Under the pieces are notes generated by a model that saw nothing but the letters and a program-made list of their open reading frames with translations, did no database searches and was not told the origin of the DNA. This document shows, piece by piece, positions 32,139 to 45,192 of a stretch of 64,000 nucleotides of DNA. This DNA comes from Helichrysum umbraculigerum (lineage: Eukaryota; Streptophyta; Magnoliopsida; Asterales; Asteraceae). The number at the start of each line of letters is the position of its first letter. Within the stretch, counting starts at the first letter, position 1. The position numbers and the translations under genes are program-made. The stretch spans positions 110,931,777 to 110,995,776 of the forward strand of contig CATIUR010000005.1 in NCBI GenBank assembly GCA_949592205.1, read 5' to 3'.

Positions 32139-35100
32139 ATGCCTCCTCGCCGACAAATCACCCTTAGTGAAGCTGAGATCGCGGGACTGATTGCCCGCAG
32201 TGTGACCCAAGCCTTGGCTGCCCGAACACAACCACCCAGTAGCGAGGACACAGCCAACAATGCTCCACCACCCAGACCCTGCTCTTATAAGGACTTTCTG
32301 AGCTGCAAACCACTATACTTCAAGGGCACGGAAGGTGCTATTGGTTTGAGCCGGTGGATAGAACGCATAGAATCTGTTTTCAGCCTATGCAACTGCACCG
32401 AGGAAAACAAGGTAAAGTTTGCCGCCTACACTTTTCAGGAAGGAGCCCTCACATGGTGGAACGCCCATGCCAACTCTGTGGGTCTTGAGATAGCTAATCA
32501 ACTACCTTGGGCCGAGTTGAAGAACAAACTGAGGGAGAAGTATTGCCCCGAGGAAGAGATACACTGATTAGAAGAGGAGTTCTGGCAACTAACTGTGCAG
32601 GGGACCGATATTGAGGGATACACCATCAGGTTCCAGCAATACGCGTCCCTGTGCCCTAGTCTTGTTTAACCGGAGAAAAAGGGGGTTAAGAAATACATCC
32701 GCGGCCTTCCCGAGAGCATCCAGGGAAGTGTCGCCTCATCACAACCAACCACCACCGAAAGTGCTATCAGGCTAGCACATGAGCTCATGGCACTGGTGGT
32801 CAGCCGCGAGAAATCCAACAACAACAAACGCAAATCCACCGAATCCCACAGCAACCACCAAAACAAAAGGTCCAACACCATCCAAGCTTACAACACCAAC
32901 ACCGAACCCAAACGCACCTACACTGGGGACAGACCATATTGTTCCAAGTGTAACTACCACCACCATGGCCCTTGCAGATCTCCTTGCAACAACTGCAGGA
33001 AGTACGGGCATTCATCCAAAGACTGCCAAGCCCCTAAATCACAAAATAACAACCAACAACCCAAAACCTATTATGGATGCGGGGAGACAGGACATTTCAG
33101 GGATGCATGTCCCAAACGGAAGAACAACAACAACAACGTCAAGGGAAAAGCCTTCGTGCTCAAAGCTGGGGACGCCCGTCAAGACCCGAATGTGGTCACG
33201 GGTATGTTCCTCCTCAACAATTTAACTGCTTCAATTCTGTTTGATACTGGCACTGATAGGAGTTTTATTTCCGATGAGTTTTGCCACCTACTTGACATCA
33301 CCCCAGTTGCCTTAGATGTTAAGTTCACTGTAGAGCTTGCAAACGGTAAACTTATGGAAACCAAGAGTGTGATCCCTAATTGCACTTTAAATCTAGCAGA
33401 CGAAATTTTCTCAATAGATCTCATGCCTGTTAAGATAGGAAGTTTCGATGTCATTGTTGGAATGGACTGGTTGTCCAAGCATCGGGCCGAAATTATCTGT
33501 GGCGACAAAGTTGTTCGTATACCTCTCGCCACCGGTGGAACTTTAATCATACAGGGGGAGACCGGTGGGACGAGACTCAATATCATGTCTTGCTTGAAAA
33601 CCCGTAAATTTCTGAAAAAGGGCTATCCCGCAATCCTCGCACACATCATGGAGAAAAAGTCGTAGGAGAAGCGACTTGAGGAGGTGCCAATTGTCCGAGA
33701 CTTTCCTGAAGTCTTTCCTGAAGAACTGCCTGGTCTACCACCACCAAGACAGGTTGAGTTCTCAATTGATCTCGTGCCGGGTGCTGCGCCGGTGGCACGA
33801 GCACCATACCGTTTAGCTCCATCCGAACTTCAGGAGTTGTCTGCCCAATTACAGGAACTTCTGGAAAGAGGATTCATTAGGCCGAGTTCTTCGCCTTGGG
33901 GAGCTCCGGTCCTATTTGTCAAAAAGAAAGACGACACTTTCCGAATGTGTATAGACTATCGAGAGTTGAACAAGTTGACCGTCAAGAACCGATACCCATT
34001 ACCTCGAATTGATGATTTGTTCGACCAACTTCAAGGATCGGGTTGTTATTCAAAGATTGATCTCCGATCCGGTTATCATCAATTGCGTGTTCGCGATGCC
34101 GACATTCCAAAAACCGCTTTCCGAACACGCTATGGGCATTACGAATTCCAAGTGATGCCATTCGGCCTAACCAACGCACCGGCTGTATTCATGGACCTTA
34201 TGAATCGGGTGTGCAAGCCTTATCTCGATAAGTTTGTCATTGTCTTCATCGATGACATTCTCATATACTCACGAAACGAACAAGAACATGCGCAACACCT
34301 CAAAACCATCCTAGAGCTACTTAGACACGAAGAGCTTTACGCCAAATTCTCTAAGTGTGAGTTCTGGATAAAAATAGTTCAATTCCTTGGTCACGTGATC
34401 GACAGTCAGGGGATTCACGTTGACCCATCAAAAATTGAAGCTATCAAGGGCTGGCAAGCACCCACCACTCCAACCGAAGTACGCCAATTCTTGGGTCTTG
34501 CCGGGTATTACCGACGATTCATTGAAAATTTCTCCAAGATAGCCTTACCACTCACGACTCTGACCCAGAATGACAAAAAGTTTGACTGGACTGGTAAACA
34601 AGAGTCGGCATTCCAACTCTTAAAGCAAAAGCTTTGCAGTGCTCCTATTCTATCATTACCCGAAGGCACCGATGACTTCGTGGTATACTGCGATGCTTCT
34701 CATCAAGGTCTCGGTTGTGTACTTATGCAACGAGACAAAGTCATAGCTTATGCTTCACGACAGCTCAAGATTCATGAAAAGAATTACACCACCCACGACC
34801 TCGAGTTAGGAGCCGTCGTTTTCACCCTCAAAATTTGGAGACATTACCTCTATGGCACTAGGTGCACAATTTTCACAGACCACAAAAGTCTCCAACATAT
34901 ATTCGATCAGAAGGATCTCAATATGAGGCAACGTCGATGGGTCGAGTTGCTGACTGATTACGACTGCGAACTCAAATATCATCCAGGCAAAGCAAATGTT
35001 GTTGCCGATGCCCTCAGTCGAAAAGAGCGAGTGAAACCACTTCGGGTCCGAGCCCTCAATATGACCATTCACAACAATTTAAACATTCAAATTCTCACTG

Positions 35101-36388
35101 CTCAACTTGAAGCCTTGAAACACGAAAACGTCAAAGATGAAGCCTTGCGGGGCATGGATAAACAATTCGAAGTCAAACCTAACGGGATTAGGTATTTCTC
35201 AAACCGAATCTGGTTGCCTAAATTCGAGAATCTACGAGACTTGGTGATGGATGAAGCTCACAAGTCCAAATATTCTATCCATCCGGGATCCGATAAAATG
35301 TACCACGGTATCAAGGACTTCTACTGGTGGCCGAACATGAAAGCTGAAATCGCCACCTATGTCAGCAAGTGCCTTACTTGCTCCAAGGTCAAAATCGAAT
35401 ATCAAAAGCCTTCTGGTTTACTTCAACAACCCAGTCTTCCTGAATGGAAATGGGAACAAATTGCCATGGACTTCATAACCAAACTACCCAAGTCCTCGAG
35501 CGGTTGCGATACCATTTGGGTGATCGTGGATCGTCTCACAAAATCTACTCACTTCCTGGCAATCAAGGAATCCGACAAAATGGAACGCCTCACCAGAATC
35601 TATTTGAAGGAAATCGTGACCAAACACGGTGTTCCAATCTCAATTATCTCCGATAGGGATAGTCGTTTCACCTCATAATTTTGGCAATCACTTCAAAAAT
35701 CCCTGGGTACTCGACTTGATATGAGTACCGCATATCATCCTCAAACCGACGGCCAAAGTGAACGAACAATTCAAACACTAGAAGACATGCTACGGGCCTG
35801 CGTAGTAGACTTCGGTGTAAACTGGGAAAAACACCTACCATTGTGCGAATTCTCATACAACAACAGTTATCATACCAGCATTAAGGCTGCACCTTTCGAG
35901 GCACTGTACGGTCGTAAGTGCCGGTCACCTATCTGTTGGACCGAAGTTGGGGATAGCCAACTCACAGGTCCAGAAATCATTCACGAGACAACCGAGAAAA
36001 TCGTCGAAATTCAAAACAAACTCAAAGCCGCGCGTGATCGTCAGAAAAGTTATGCTAACGTGAGACGCAAACCACTCGAGTTCCAAGTTGGGGATCGAGT
36101 ACTACTCAAAGTATCGCCTTGGAAAGGCGTAATCCGGTTTGGCAAACGAGGGAAGTTAAACCCCAGATACATTGGACCATTCGAGATCCTCGAGAGAATT
36201 GGTCCAGTAGCATATCGATTGCAGCTGCCATCCGAACTCAGCAGCGTGCATCCCACATTTCATGTTTCAAATCTGAAGAAGTGTCTGTCGGATGAGACAC
36301 TTATCATTCCACTCGATGAGATTCGAGTTGACGACAAGCTTCATTTTGTGGAAGAACCCGCCGAAATTATGGACCGTGAGGTCAAACA
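32139..36388 (+). pseudogene. gag-pol: T3 gag-pol with four in-frame stops
   Basis: The ATG at 32139 (MPPRRQITL) is preferred over upstream in-frame codons because T2 and D gag also start with MPPK. One frame, no shift seen: gag, knuckles CNNCRKYGHSSKDC and a degenerate YGCGETGHFRDAC (first Cys replaced by Tyr), protease LFDTGTDRSFIS (usual Ala replaced by Thr), RT with FIDD, RNase H, integrase. Stops: TGA 32565-32567, TAA near 32667, TAG 33663-33665 and TAA 35676-35678. The frame ends at 36388 in MDREVK where D is inserted. Confidence 0.93.
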
Positions 36389-36892
36389 TGTCACACCCCA
36401 AAAATCCATAATTGTGTTTATTTAATGTTTAGCGGAAGCAAGTTATAATTAGCGGAAGCATTATGTGTAAACAGTTTAACAGTGGGGTGATGACTTTACA
36501 TTTGTGCATTCATCGTATCAGAGCATATGATCATACAGAACATAATATATAAAGGATGCCAATTTATACAGTTGTTACAAAAGTAGTACGACTATGTAGG
36601 TCGTACAGTAGTAATAGAGTTTAAAACATTTAAGTTTTACAATACATATGTTAAGATAAGATTTCACGAGTATAACTGCAATGTCTGCAGTAATACAGAG
36701 GAAATCCTCAAAAGCTGTCCCAAAATATATGGCATCCTAAGTAGTCCAGGGTTGTCCATCCTGAATGCATGCGATCCTTACTTACGTAGCTAATTTCCTG
36801 TAAAACATAGAAGGAAAGTCGTCAACAAATATGTTGAGTGAATTCACAGGTTTTGTATAAGTATGTGGTATGTAAAACCATTTGTGTTTAAG

Positions 36893-37080
36893 TTATTGAA
36901 ATGTTATTCAATAAATAAATGTTTGCAGGTTTTTGCAAAATATAAGATTGTAGGGTTGTTACCCTAAAATATATTTTTATGTGGGTTGTTACCCAAAAAG
37001 TATGTCTGGTTGTTTACCAGAATATAAGTATAATCAGTAAGTATACTGAAATAAAACAGTTGTAGGATATGTTCATCCTA
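36893..37080 (-). repeat. Series of seven hairpins with covarying stems, D 3' LTR
   Basis: Plus-strand reading: TTATTGAA/TTCAATAA (36893-36914), TTTGCA/TGCAAA (36922-36939), TAGGGT/ACCCTA (36951-36966), TGGGT/ACCCA (36982-36995), TCTGGT/ACCAGA (37005-37021), AGTATA/TATACT (37027-37047), TAGGAT/ATCCTA (37063-37080). Loops are 4-9 bases, and five of the seven contain TGTT (AACA on the element's strand). Every stem is different and every stem pairs perfectly. A weaker TGGT/ACCA pair lies just before. Confidence 0.85.
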
Positions 37081-38573
37081 ATAACATGTGGGAAAATGCT
37101 TAGACTATAATCCCCTGAAAGGTGAGCTAAACCTCACAGGTTAAAGTAACGCGACCTAACCCTATAACCAAACCACAACCAAAACTTATGTTTCTTGCCT
37201 GAAGGACAGTTAAGTATACGCTCCATCCACAAGGGGTCGTCACGGCAATAGTACTATTCGTATACTCAGTGGCTAGAGTCACCTAGCTAATGGTTATAGT
37301 TTGCATGACATAAGGACTTTTCATGCATACATTGGGAGTCTGGGTCCGTACTAGGATATGTTGTCTAATTCCCAAAACAGTTGTGAAATAATATTTCATA
37401 TCAAACAGTTTGTATAAATCAATAAAGCATTTATATAGTTTGCTGCATATGTTTGCATGCAGTTTCTATGTTTACACCCCTATGTTTAAAAGCATAAAAC
37501 ATTTGTAAAGTAGGGGCTGTGAACTCACGGTGATTTGCTCGGTATGAAAGCTAGCAGCCAAACAGATAAAAGCCCAAGGTATGTTAACCTATACAATAAA
37601 TATATTAACATAAGTACTTTTGATTTGTTTAATCAACTTATGTTAATTGTTTGTTTGTTTAAAGAAATTATTGATTTCTTAATAATATATGTTGTTAAGT
37701 TTGTTGGTGACATTGTGTAGAAATATTGTTATTATTTCTCTCGTCGAATACTTGGTTAAGTATATAACCAATATGTAATTGTTTATTTAACGGAAGGTCG
37801 TTTTGTTTCCATTTGTACATATACTTTGTATATAGTTGTTCATATAATTCGAATGTTTTTCCAATATCATTGTATGTACATATATTTGTTTTATATATGT
37901 ATACGTATGTAAACATACTTATTGTATATTATTAATTTGTACGTTTGTTAAACGTGAAATTCATTATGTATATATATATTTGTGAATATATATTCTTAAG
38001 TGTCGTATGTATATATTTAAGTTGATACGTTGTTTACGTATAAGGATATAAGTTTTTATTTATAAAAACATTCGTTTGTGAATATCATATATTCAATCTC
38101 GAGCTCTAGTTGATCAAGTGTAAGTGTATATATATAAAGGTTCGTTACTTGTTATATATATACAAAATAATGTTTGTAAACGATATGATACGTCGTTACA
38201 TTTTAATTGTCGTTTTCATTTCCGTTTATAAAATAAATCTTGTTACTTTTTCAAATTAGTCGTGTACGTTTAGTTGAATCATTGTTAATGATTTTTGAAT
38301 CGCATTTTGTCTAGATATATTTATCAAAGTTTATAACTTTTATTCACATCGTATCATTATAAAGTTTATCGTTTCAATACTCGTTGTGTTTTGTTGTTAA
38401 CCCGAAAGTGTCGTTTTGTATATATATATATATATGTAGACAAATGTGTAATGTTAATGTTTTCAGATTTAGCTATGTTGCACCGTTTTGGCCATAACTC
38501 TCTCATACGGACTCGGATTTGGGCGATCAAGCTGGCGAAACGACCGCGACTCAGAGGGCTACAACATGAAGAA

Positions 38574-38827
38574 GTACGCGCCGTGTTCTTTAGTACGCGC
38601 CGCATACTATTAATCTTGCAATGAACGCACCGCGTCCTTAAGGACGCACCGTGTACAATTAATATTCCAGGAATTCTTTGTTTTATAGTTAGGACACGCC
38701 GCGTACAAAGAGTACGCGCCGCGTGGATCATATTTTACAAAGGACACGCCGCGTATAACATGGACACACCGCGTGGATCATAAGTTTGCAAAGGACGCGC
38801 CGCGTAGTCTTAGGACACGCCGCGTCC
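38574..38827 (-). repeat. ACGCGCCGCGT word array, D 3' LTR
   Basis: About eleven copies of a 10-12 bp near-dyad (TACGCGCCGCGT, GGACACGCCGCGT, GGACGCACCGTGT) in 250 bases. On the element's strand it begins about 300 bases after the putative donor, the same relative place as the arrays in C, T1, T2 and T3. Confidence 0.88.
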
Positions 38828-40026
38828 TCGTGTTTTTTCCAGGTTCTGTTCGAGCTGATCAAACATGATCTTCATGGTTTTTAGTTCTAATCTTTTGTCC
38901 GTTAATTCTAAACGTTTATAACATCAATATACAGCATTTTGACAACTTAATATCAACCTTTAACATGTTTTTGTTTATAGATTTTGGATTTATAGATTAT
39001 GGTTTTATAAAACCCATTTTCATGTTCATCATCATAATCATCATATTGTTGTTATATATACAGATTGTGATAGATATACATGTTATATAACGAGATTGAA
39101 GTGTAGAAATCAAAGGGAATGAGTTTCCTTACAATGAGGTGAGGAGATGATGATCGATGATGATGAACGGATGAAGAAGATGATGATTGATATGTTGTTG
39201 CTTGTTGTTCTTGATCTTGTTGTTGCCTCTGATCTTGTTACTGCCCTTGTGTTTTCTTAGTGAAGTAGAGAAAGAGATTTGATGATGATGATTGATGAAA
39301 AATGAAATGATCAGGAGAATTGAGAGGAGGGAGTATATTTCAAACGAGTATGGGAGATCACCAGTAGGTGGTCTCTCAATTATTTGAGTTAGGTGCCATA
39401 TTTTGGCACCACAATTTCGAGTACGGGTATAATTTTAGCAATATAAACGTAAACTTTTTATATTTATATTTTGTAGGTGTTCTCCTGGTTCGTTATTTAT
39501 AATCAGTATAATGATGTTATCATTATTTTAAATAGTTGTACAGTTTTGTACATTTTACTGCGCGCAGTTAAATAGGCGCCAAATTTCAGTCAAGTTTCAA
39601 TTTCATATTTTGAAGTAATGTTCTAACTTCTTCCAAACGAATGAGAAAATTGGAATTTTTATGATTCGACCTTTTATGTGCGTTTTAAAATTGTTTCTGG
39701 TCGTTTATAATACATTTTATGTTAAACGTATATTTAGACCTTTTGATCTATAAGTTATAGATATATAAATACTTGTAATTAATAATTGAGTTATTAATAA
39801 AGTTTGTATCACGAACTTTTGTTATTTATTTTTGTCGGGTTCATTCCGATATATTTGTACGTAACTTTTAAATACTTATGTATTACGTATTACTTTTTGT
39901 TTAAAAGTATTGGGCTTGCTAGGCTTACATCACATCAAAAAGTTTTGTTAAAACTTAATCAGGAAATTAGCGTAAGAATGCACATGCTTAAATGTTAATT
40001 AATACCTAATTTGGAGAGTTGTCACA

Positions 40027-40062
40027 TTCTCCCCCCGTTAGGGAAATCTCGTCCCGAGATTT
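40027..40062 (-). promoter_or_regulatory. D polypurine tract and stem-loop
   Basis: On the minus strand, AAATCTCG / CGAGATTT with a GGA loop overlaps the pol stop codon; CTAACGGGGGGAGAA then leads to the LTR. Confidence 0.87.
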
Positions 40063-43000
40063 AATTTGTGTCGTGAGTTGTGGTCACGGTTACAAATAGG
40101 TGGGGATACTTCTTGCGCATTTCATCCTCACGTTCCCAGGTGAACTCTGGGCCTCTTTTCGAGTTCCATCGAATTTTGACAAGTTTGAAATGACTGTTTC
40201 GGAGCTTCTGCGTTTTCGTATCCATTACTTCAAGCGGTTCCTCCACGAAGTTGAGTTTTGCGTCGACGTAGATTTCGTCGGGAGGTATGATTAACGCTTC
40301 GTCGGATAGACACTTCTTAAGATTACTCACGTGAAACGTATCGTGAATATTACTAAGTTCTTGCGGTAGTTTGAGCTTATAAGCTACAGGACCAATCCTT
40401 GCTAGGATCTCAAAAGGTCCGATGTAACGTGGGTTCAGTTTGCCGCGTTTCCCAAATCTCACAACTCCTTTCCAAGGAGATACCTTGAGTAGGACTCTGT
40501 CACCTACTTGAAACTCTAAAGGTTTTCGTCTATTGTCTGCATAACTCTTTTGTCGGTCTCGTGCAGTTTTCAATCGATTAAGCACTTGAGATATCTTGTC
40601 CGTTGTCTCTTGGACTATCTCAGGACCTGATAACTGTCTGTCGTCCATTTCTGCCCAACAAAGTGGGGATCGGCACTTGCGTCCGTACAACGCCTCGAAA
40701 GGTGCCATTTGTATGCTCGTATGATAACTATTGTTGTACGAGAATTCAGCTAAAGGAAGATGAACATCCCAATTTCCTCCAAAATCAATCACGCAGGCTC
40801 TTAGCAAGTCTTCAAGCATTTGAATTGTTCGCTCGCTTTGACCATCGGTTTGTGGATGGTAGGCGGTACTCATGTCGAGTCTAGTGCCTAAAGCTTGTTG
40901 CAGTGTTTGCCAGAAGCGAGAGGTGAAACGTGCATCTCTATCAGAGATGATAGATAATGGAACTCCATGTCTAGAAACAACTTCTTTTATGTAAATTCTA
41001 GACAGCTTTTCCATCTTATCCGTTTCCTTAATGGCAAGAAAGTGAGCTGACTTTGTCAGTCGGTCGACAATCACCCATATGGAGTCCATCCCAGATGATG
41101 TTTTCGGTAACTTCGTAATGAAATCCATCGTGATGTGTTCCCATTTCCATTTGGGCAACTCTGGTTGTTGTAAAAGTCCAGACGGCTTTTGGTACTCAGT
41201 CTTAACTTTTGCACAAGTCAGACATCTACTAACATAGGTGGCAATGTCTCTTTTCATGCCAGGCCACCAGTAAAATCCTTTCAGATCTTGGTACATCTTA
41301 TCTGCACCAGGATGTATCGAGTAATTGGACTTATGAGCTTCGTCCAATATCAGACTACGTAGCTCATCCACACAAGGAATCCAAATTCGATTCATGAAGT
41401 ACAATACTCCATTTTCCTTAGACTCCAGTTGTTTCTCCATCCCTTTGAGGGATTCGTCCTTCATACGTTCTGGAGTAAAGGCCGCTTGTTGAGCATCACG
41501 AATTTGGGTAATCAGATCCAAGTGGATTGTCAGTCCTAAGGCTCGAACTCTTCGAGGCTTTACTCGTTCCTTACGACTCAAGGCATCCGCTACTACATTA
41601 GCTTTGCCTGGATGGTACTTGATTTCACAGTCGTAATCATTCAGCAATTCAACCCAACGTCTCTGTCTCATGTTGAGTTCTTTCTGATCAAATATATGTT
41701 GGAGACTTTTGTGATCGGTGAAGATCGTACACTTTGTACCATAAAGGTAGTGCCTCCAAATCTTAAGTGCAAAAACAACTGCTCCCAGCTCTAAGTCATG
41801 CGTCGTATAGTTCTTCTCGTGAATCTTCAATTGACGAGACGCGTAAGCAATGACTTTGTCGTTTTGCATTAACACGCAACCTAATCCTTGATGTGAGGCA
41901 TCACAGTAGACAACAAAGTTTTCTACTCCTTCCGGTAAGGATAGGATAGGTACGGTACTCAATTTCTCTTTCAGCAGTTGAAAAGCATTCTCTTGCTTCT
42001 CGCCCCAATCAAACTTCTTATCTTTTTGTGTTAAGGCGGTAATTGGTTGAGCTATCTTCGAGAAATTCTCAATGAATCTTCGGTAGTAACCGGCTAGCCC
42101 AAGGAATTGTCGTATTTCAGTTGGGGTTTTTGGGGCTTCCCAATTCTTAATTGCCTCTATTTTGGATGGGTCCACGTGAATTCCTTTGCTATTGATCACG
42201 TGACCAAGGAAATGAACCTCACGCATCCAAAACTCGCATTTAGAGAACTTTGCATAAAGCTTCTCTTTCTCCAGTAACTCTAGAATCATTCTCAGATGTT
42301 GTTCATGGTCTTCCTTCGTTCGCGAGTATATCAAGATATCGTCAATGAACACGATGACGAACTTATCAAGGTAAGGTTTACATACTCTATTCATTAGATC
42401 CATGAACACTGCTGGCGCATTCGTTAGCCCAAACGGCATAACCAGGAACTCGTAATGACCATATCGAGTCCTAAACGCAGTCTTAGGGATATCTTCATCC
42501 CGTACCTTCAGTTAATGGTAACCCGATCTCAAGTCGATCTTTGAGTAATAACTTGACCCTTGCAGCTGGTCAAACAAATCATCGATGCGTGGCAATGGGT
42601 ATCGGTTCTTGATCGTCACTTTGTTTAGTTCTCGATAATCGATACACATCCGCATTGATCCATCCTTCTTTTTGACAAACAACACCGGAGCTCCCCACGG
42701 TGAAAAGCTCGGTCGGATGAACCCTAAATCCAACAGTTCTTGTAACTGTGCAGACAGTTCCTGCATTTCTGATGGAGCTAGACGGTAAGGCGCACGAGCA
42801 ATCGGTGCAGCTCCCGGCACTAGGTCGATATGAAATTCAACCTGCCGTGGAGGTGGTAACCCTGGTAGCTCGTCAGGAAATACTCCTGGGTATTCGCGTA
42901 CTACGGCCACGTCGTCTATGCGTCGCTCCTCGGGTTTCTTATCTACAACATGTACCAAAAATGCTTGGTACCCTTTTCGTAGATACTTATTTGCCTTCAT

Positions 43001-44668
43001 GCATGTAATCGTTTTCACCGCACGATTACTCTTTTCTCCTTGAATCATCAATATTTCTCCTGACGGTAAAGGTAACAGTACAATCTTCTCATGACAGATG
43101 ATCTCTGCGCGGTTCAGTGACAACCAATCCATGCCAACCACTATATCGAAGCTCCCTAGTTCTACCGGTAGTAAGTCTATCTTGAAAGAATGACCTTCTA
43201 ATGTTAAGGAACATCCTGGTACTATTTCTCCTGATTCAATCAACTTACCATCGGCTAACTCTACAGTATATTTGTTCTCTAGCTTAAGGGATTCGATCTC
43301 TAATAGTGGTCTAAACTCAGTGGACACAAAGCTTAAATCAGCACCGGAATCAAACAACACAGAAGCAAAGTGGTTGTTTACAAGAAACGTACCAGTGACT
43401 GTGTTAGGATCCTGACGTGCCTCTGGTGCTCCTAACATGAACACGCGTCCACGAGCTGGCTGATCATTGTTGTTGTTGGCTCGGTTGTTTCCATTGTGGT
43501 TGCGGTTACGAGCGTTGTTGGCGTTACAGTTTTGATTATTGAGTCGAGGGCATCGGTTTCGATAGTGCCTCATGTCGCCACACTCAAAACATCCCTGGTT
43601 TTGGCGAGCAATGTTTCCCTTAGGGGTAGGGTTTACCTTACAGTTTTGGGCTTTGTGACCCCATCCCTTACAGCTGTCGCAAAACCATCACTCACCCTCA
43701 TGGTGTTTGCTACACTTATCACACTTAGGTTTGTTACCCAAGTATGGCTTTTGTTCCACAATGGTGGCAGCGTAAGACTTTGGATTTCCTGATCCTTTCT
43801 TGTTGGATTGACCCTGACGGTCATTCCATTTACGCTTCTTACCTTCAGAACTACCAGCTTCAACACTGCTCGGCTCAACCTTAACCGACACAGTCTTCTT
43901 GGTCAGTGTCCCCATTCTAACTGCTTCATCAGTCAAACTCTGCGCTAAGGTAACAGCGCTCCTGAAGGTGTCAGGTTTGGAGGACGTAACTAAACTCCTG
44001 ATCTGTGGTGCCAGTCCATACACATAGCGTTCAATACGCTTATACTCAGGTGTTACCATATGTGGCACAAGACGAGCTAGTTCTTGGAATCTAGTTGTGT
44101 AACCAGTGATATCAGCACCAATCATGGCAATGTTCCACAGCTCAGTCTCAATTTTCTGCATCTCACTGCGAGGGCAGAATTCTTCCATCATCATACGCTT
44201 CAATGTTTCCCATGTCATGGAATAAGCAGCTGGTCGTCCCATCGACTGAACTTGACCGTTCCACCAAGTCAAAGCTTTATCAGCTAGTGTGCAGGCAACA
44301 TACTTTACCGCAGTGTCTGGTAGACAATCACTGATGTCCAACACAGAATCCATCTTTTCTATCCAGTGTATAATACCAATAGCACCTTCAGTGCCACAGA
44401 AAGGAGGTGGTTTATAAGCCTGAAATGTCTTATATGAACACCCTTTGCGGTTATTCACAACAGTCTCAGCAATAACAGGGGTCGATCCACTGTTATTAAT
44501 CCCAGTCTCACGGTTTCGGCTTGCCTCATACTCAGCAATACCCTCAGCAATGCGTCTAGTAATCATCTGCTCAGTAGTTTCCTCAGTGTTAGGTGGTGGA
44601 ATGGTTTCAGGTGTAGGGGGTACAGTTGTCTTCTGACTGTTCTTAGTAGTTCGTCGTTTTGGCGGCAT
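40061..44668 (-). pseudogene. gag-pol: D gag-pol with two nonsense codons
   Basis: One minus-strand frame from ATG 44668 (MPPKRRTTKN) to TAA 40061-40063, 1535 sense codons if stops are ignored. Order: gag capsid part (WIEKMDSVLDI, ALTWWNGQV), knuckle region (CDKCSKHHEGE, then a CFECGDMRHYRNRC-like knuckle), protease LFDSGADLSFVS, RT with FIDDILIYS, RNase H (VYCDASHQGL), integrase (MDFITKLP, ISDRDARFTS, GQSERTIQMLE) and chromodomain-like tail (KIRWNSKRGPEFTWE). TGA at 43688-43690 cuts in the knuckle region. TAA at 42512-42514 replaces Gln in SGYHQ of RT, a C to T change. No frameshift seen. Confidence 0.94.
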
Positions 44669-45192
44669 GATTCAGTTCTGCGATGAATAAAATGCAGAAG
44701 TCAATGCCAAAATAATGAATGTGATGAACAAGATTTCACATTGTCTATTAAATGAATAGTATTGAGAATTTGAAAGAATAATATTTCACATTGAATGTCG
44801 CATGATTTTGAAACACCCATATGTACTTTGTACAATATAATCACGTTGGCCATGCATCATTATATAATGCCAAATACATATTTCTTTTCATCATCGCTCA
44901 AGCGCAATCAATGTTTAAAGAAATTCAAGATAGAATCAATAATTCAAGGTATGGTAGGTTTCAAAGTTTGCAAGAAATGGTTTCAACAATTATTACGTGA
45001 TAACTTTTCTATCACATGTATATAGAGATGAATATCATTCGCACGAAATTTCGAATCGAACCTAAGTTATATTATACATTAACTAGAACGTTCTTACATC
45101 GTTTCATTACAAAACTTGATGATATCTTCTATATCCATCAAGAGTGATTTCCAATACAACACGAGTTGCTACAGTACTAATTAAACTAAACT
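44669..45192 (-). other. D leader just upstream of gag, up to the E insertion
   Basis: Untranslated leader between the small ORF and gag. On the minus strand the gag ATG is preceded by TTTTATTCATCGCAG|AACTGAATC, an acceptor-like site, similar to CTTGCTCAG|CATC before T3's gag. An open frame on the plus strand (44795-45025) shows no domain. E was inserted at 45192/45193. Confidence 0.6.
45188..45192 (+). repeat. Target-site duplication AAACT, left of E
   Basis: Matches 59644-59648 exactly and abuts the TG of E's 5' LTR. It shows that E integrated as a unit into D's leader. Confidence 0.97.

Larger units (their letters stand above)
28284..36388 (+). mobile_element. T3: 5' part of a Tekay-like element, interrupted by D
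   Basis: Complete 5' LTR, primer site, small ORF and nearly all of gag-pol. D is inserted at 36389 just before the chromodomain-like tail. The missing 3' end should lie beyond D, outside the window. The LTR start (TGTGACACCCGTCAATTTAG) and overall order match T1, so T1 and T3 are sister copies of one family. Four in-frame stops make it incapable of coding by itself. Confidence 0.93.
36798..39132 (-). other. Putative leader intron in D 3' LTR
   Basis: On the minus strand: donor CCTCATT|GTAAGG at 39132; branch-like TTGAC 24 bases before acceptor CTATGTTTTACAG|GAAATTAG at 36798; AAACCTGTGAATTCAC upstream of it. The exon-like part before the donor is rich in CAA and CATCAT triplets and CT. Confidence 0.5.
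36389..40026 (-). repeat. D 3' LTR (3638 bp)
   Basis: On the minus strand it starts TGTGACAACTCTCC after the polypurine tract and ends GGGGTGTGACA at the T3 junction. It carries the candidate intron, the CGCGGCG-type array and the covarying hairpin series. Open frames at 37535, 37695, 38366, 38391 and 39804 recur in the other LTR because the LTRs are copies; they have no domains. Confidence 0.95.

Noticed and set aside
32666..33225. Plus and minus frames of 70-150 residues over T3 gag
   Set aside because: They are shadows of the zinc-knuckle and linker region of gag in other frames.
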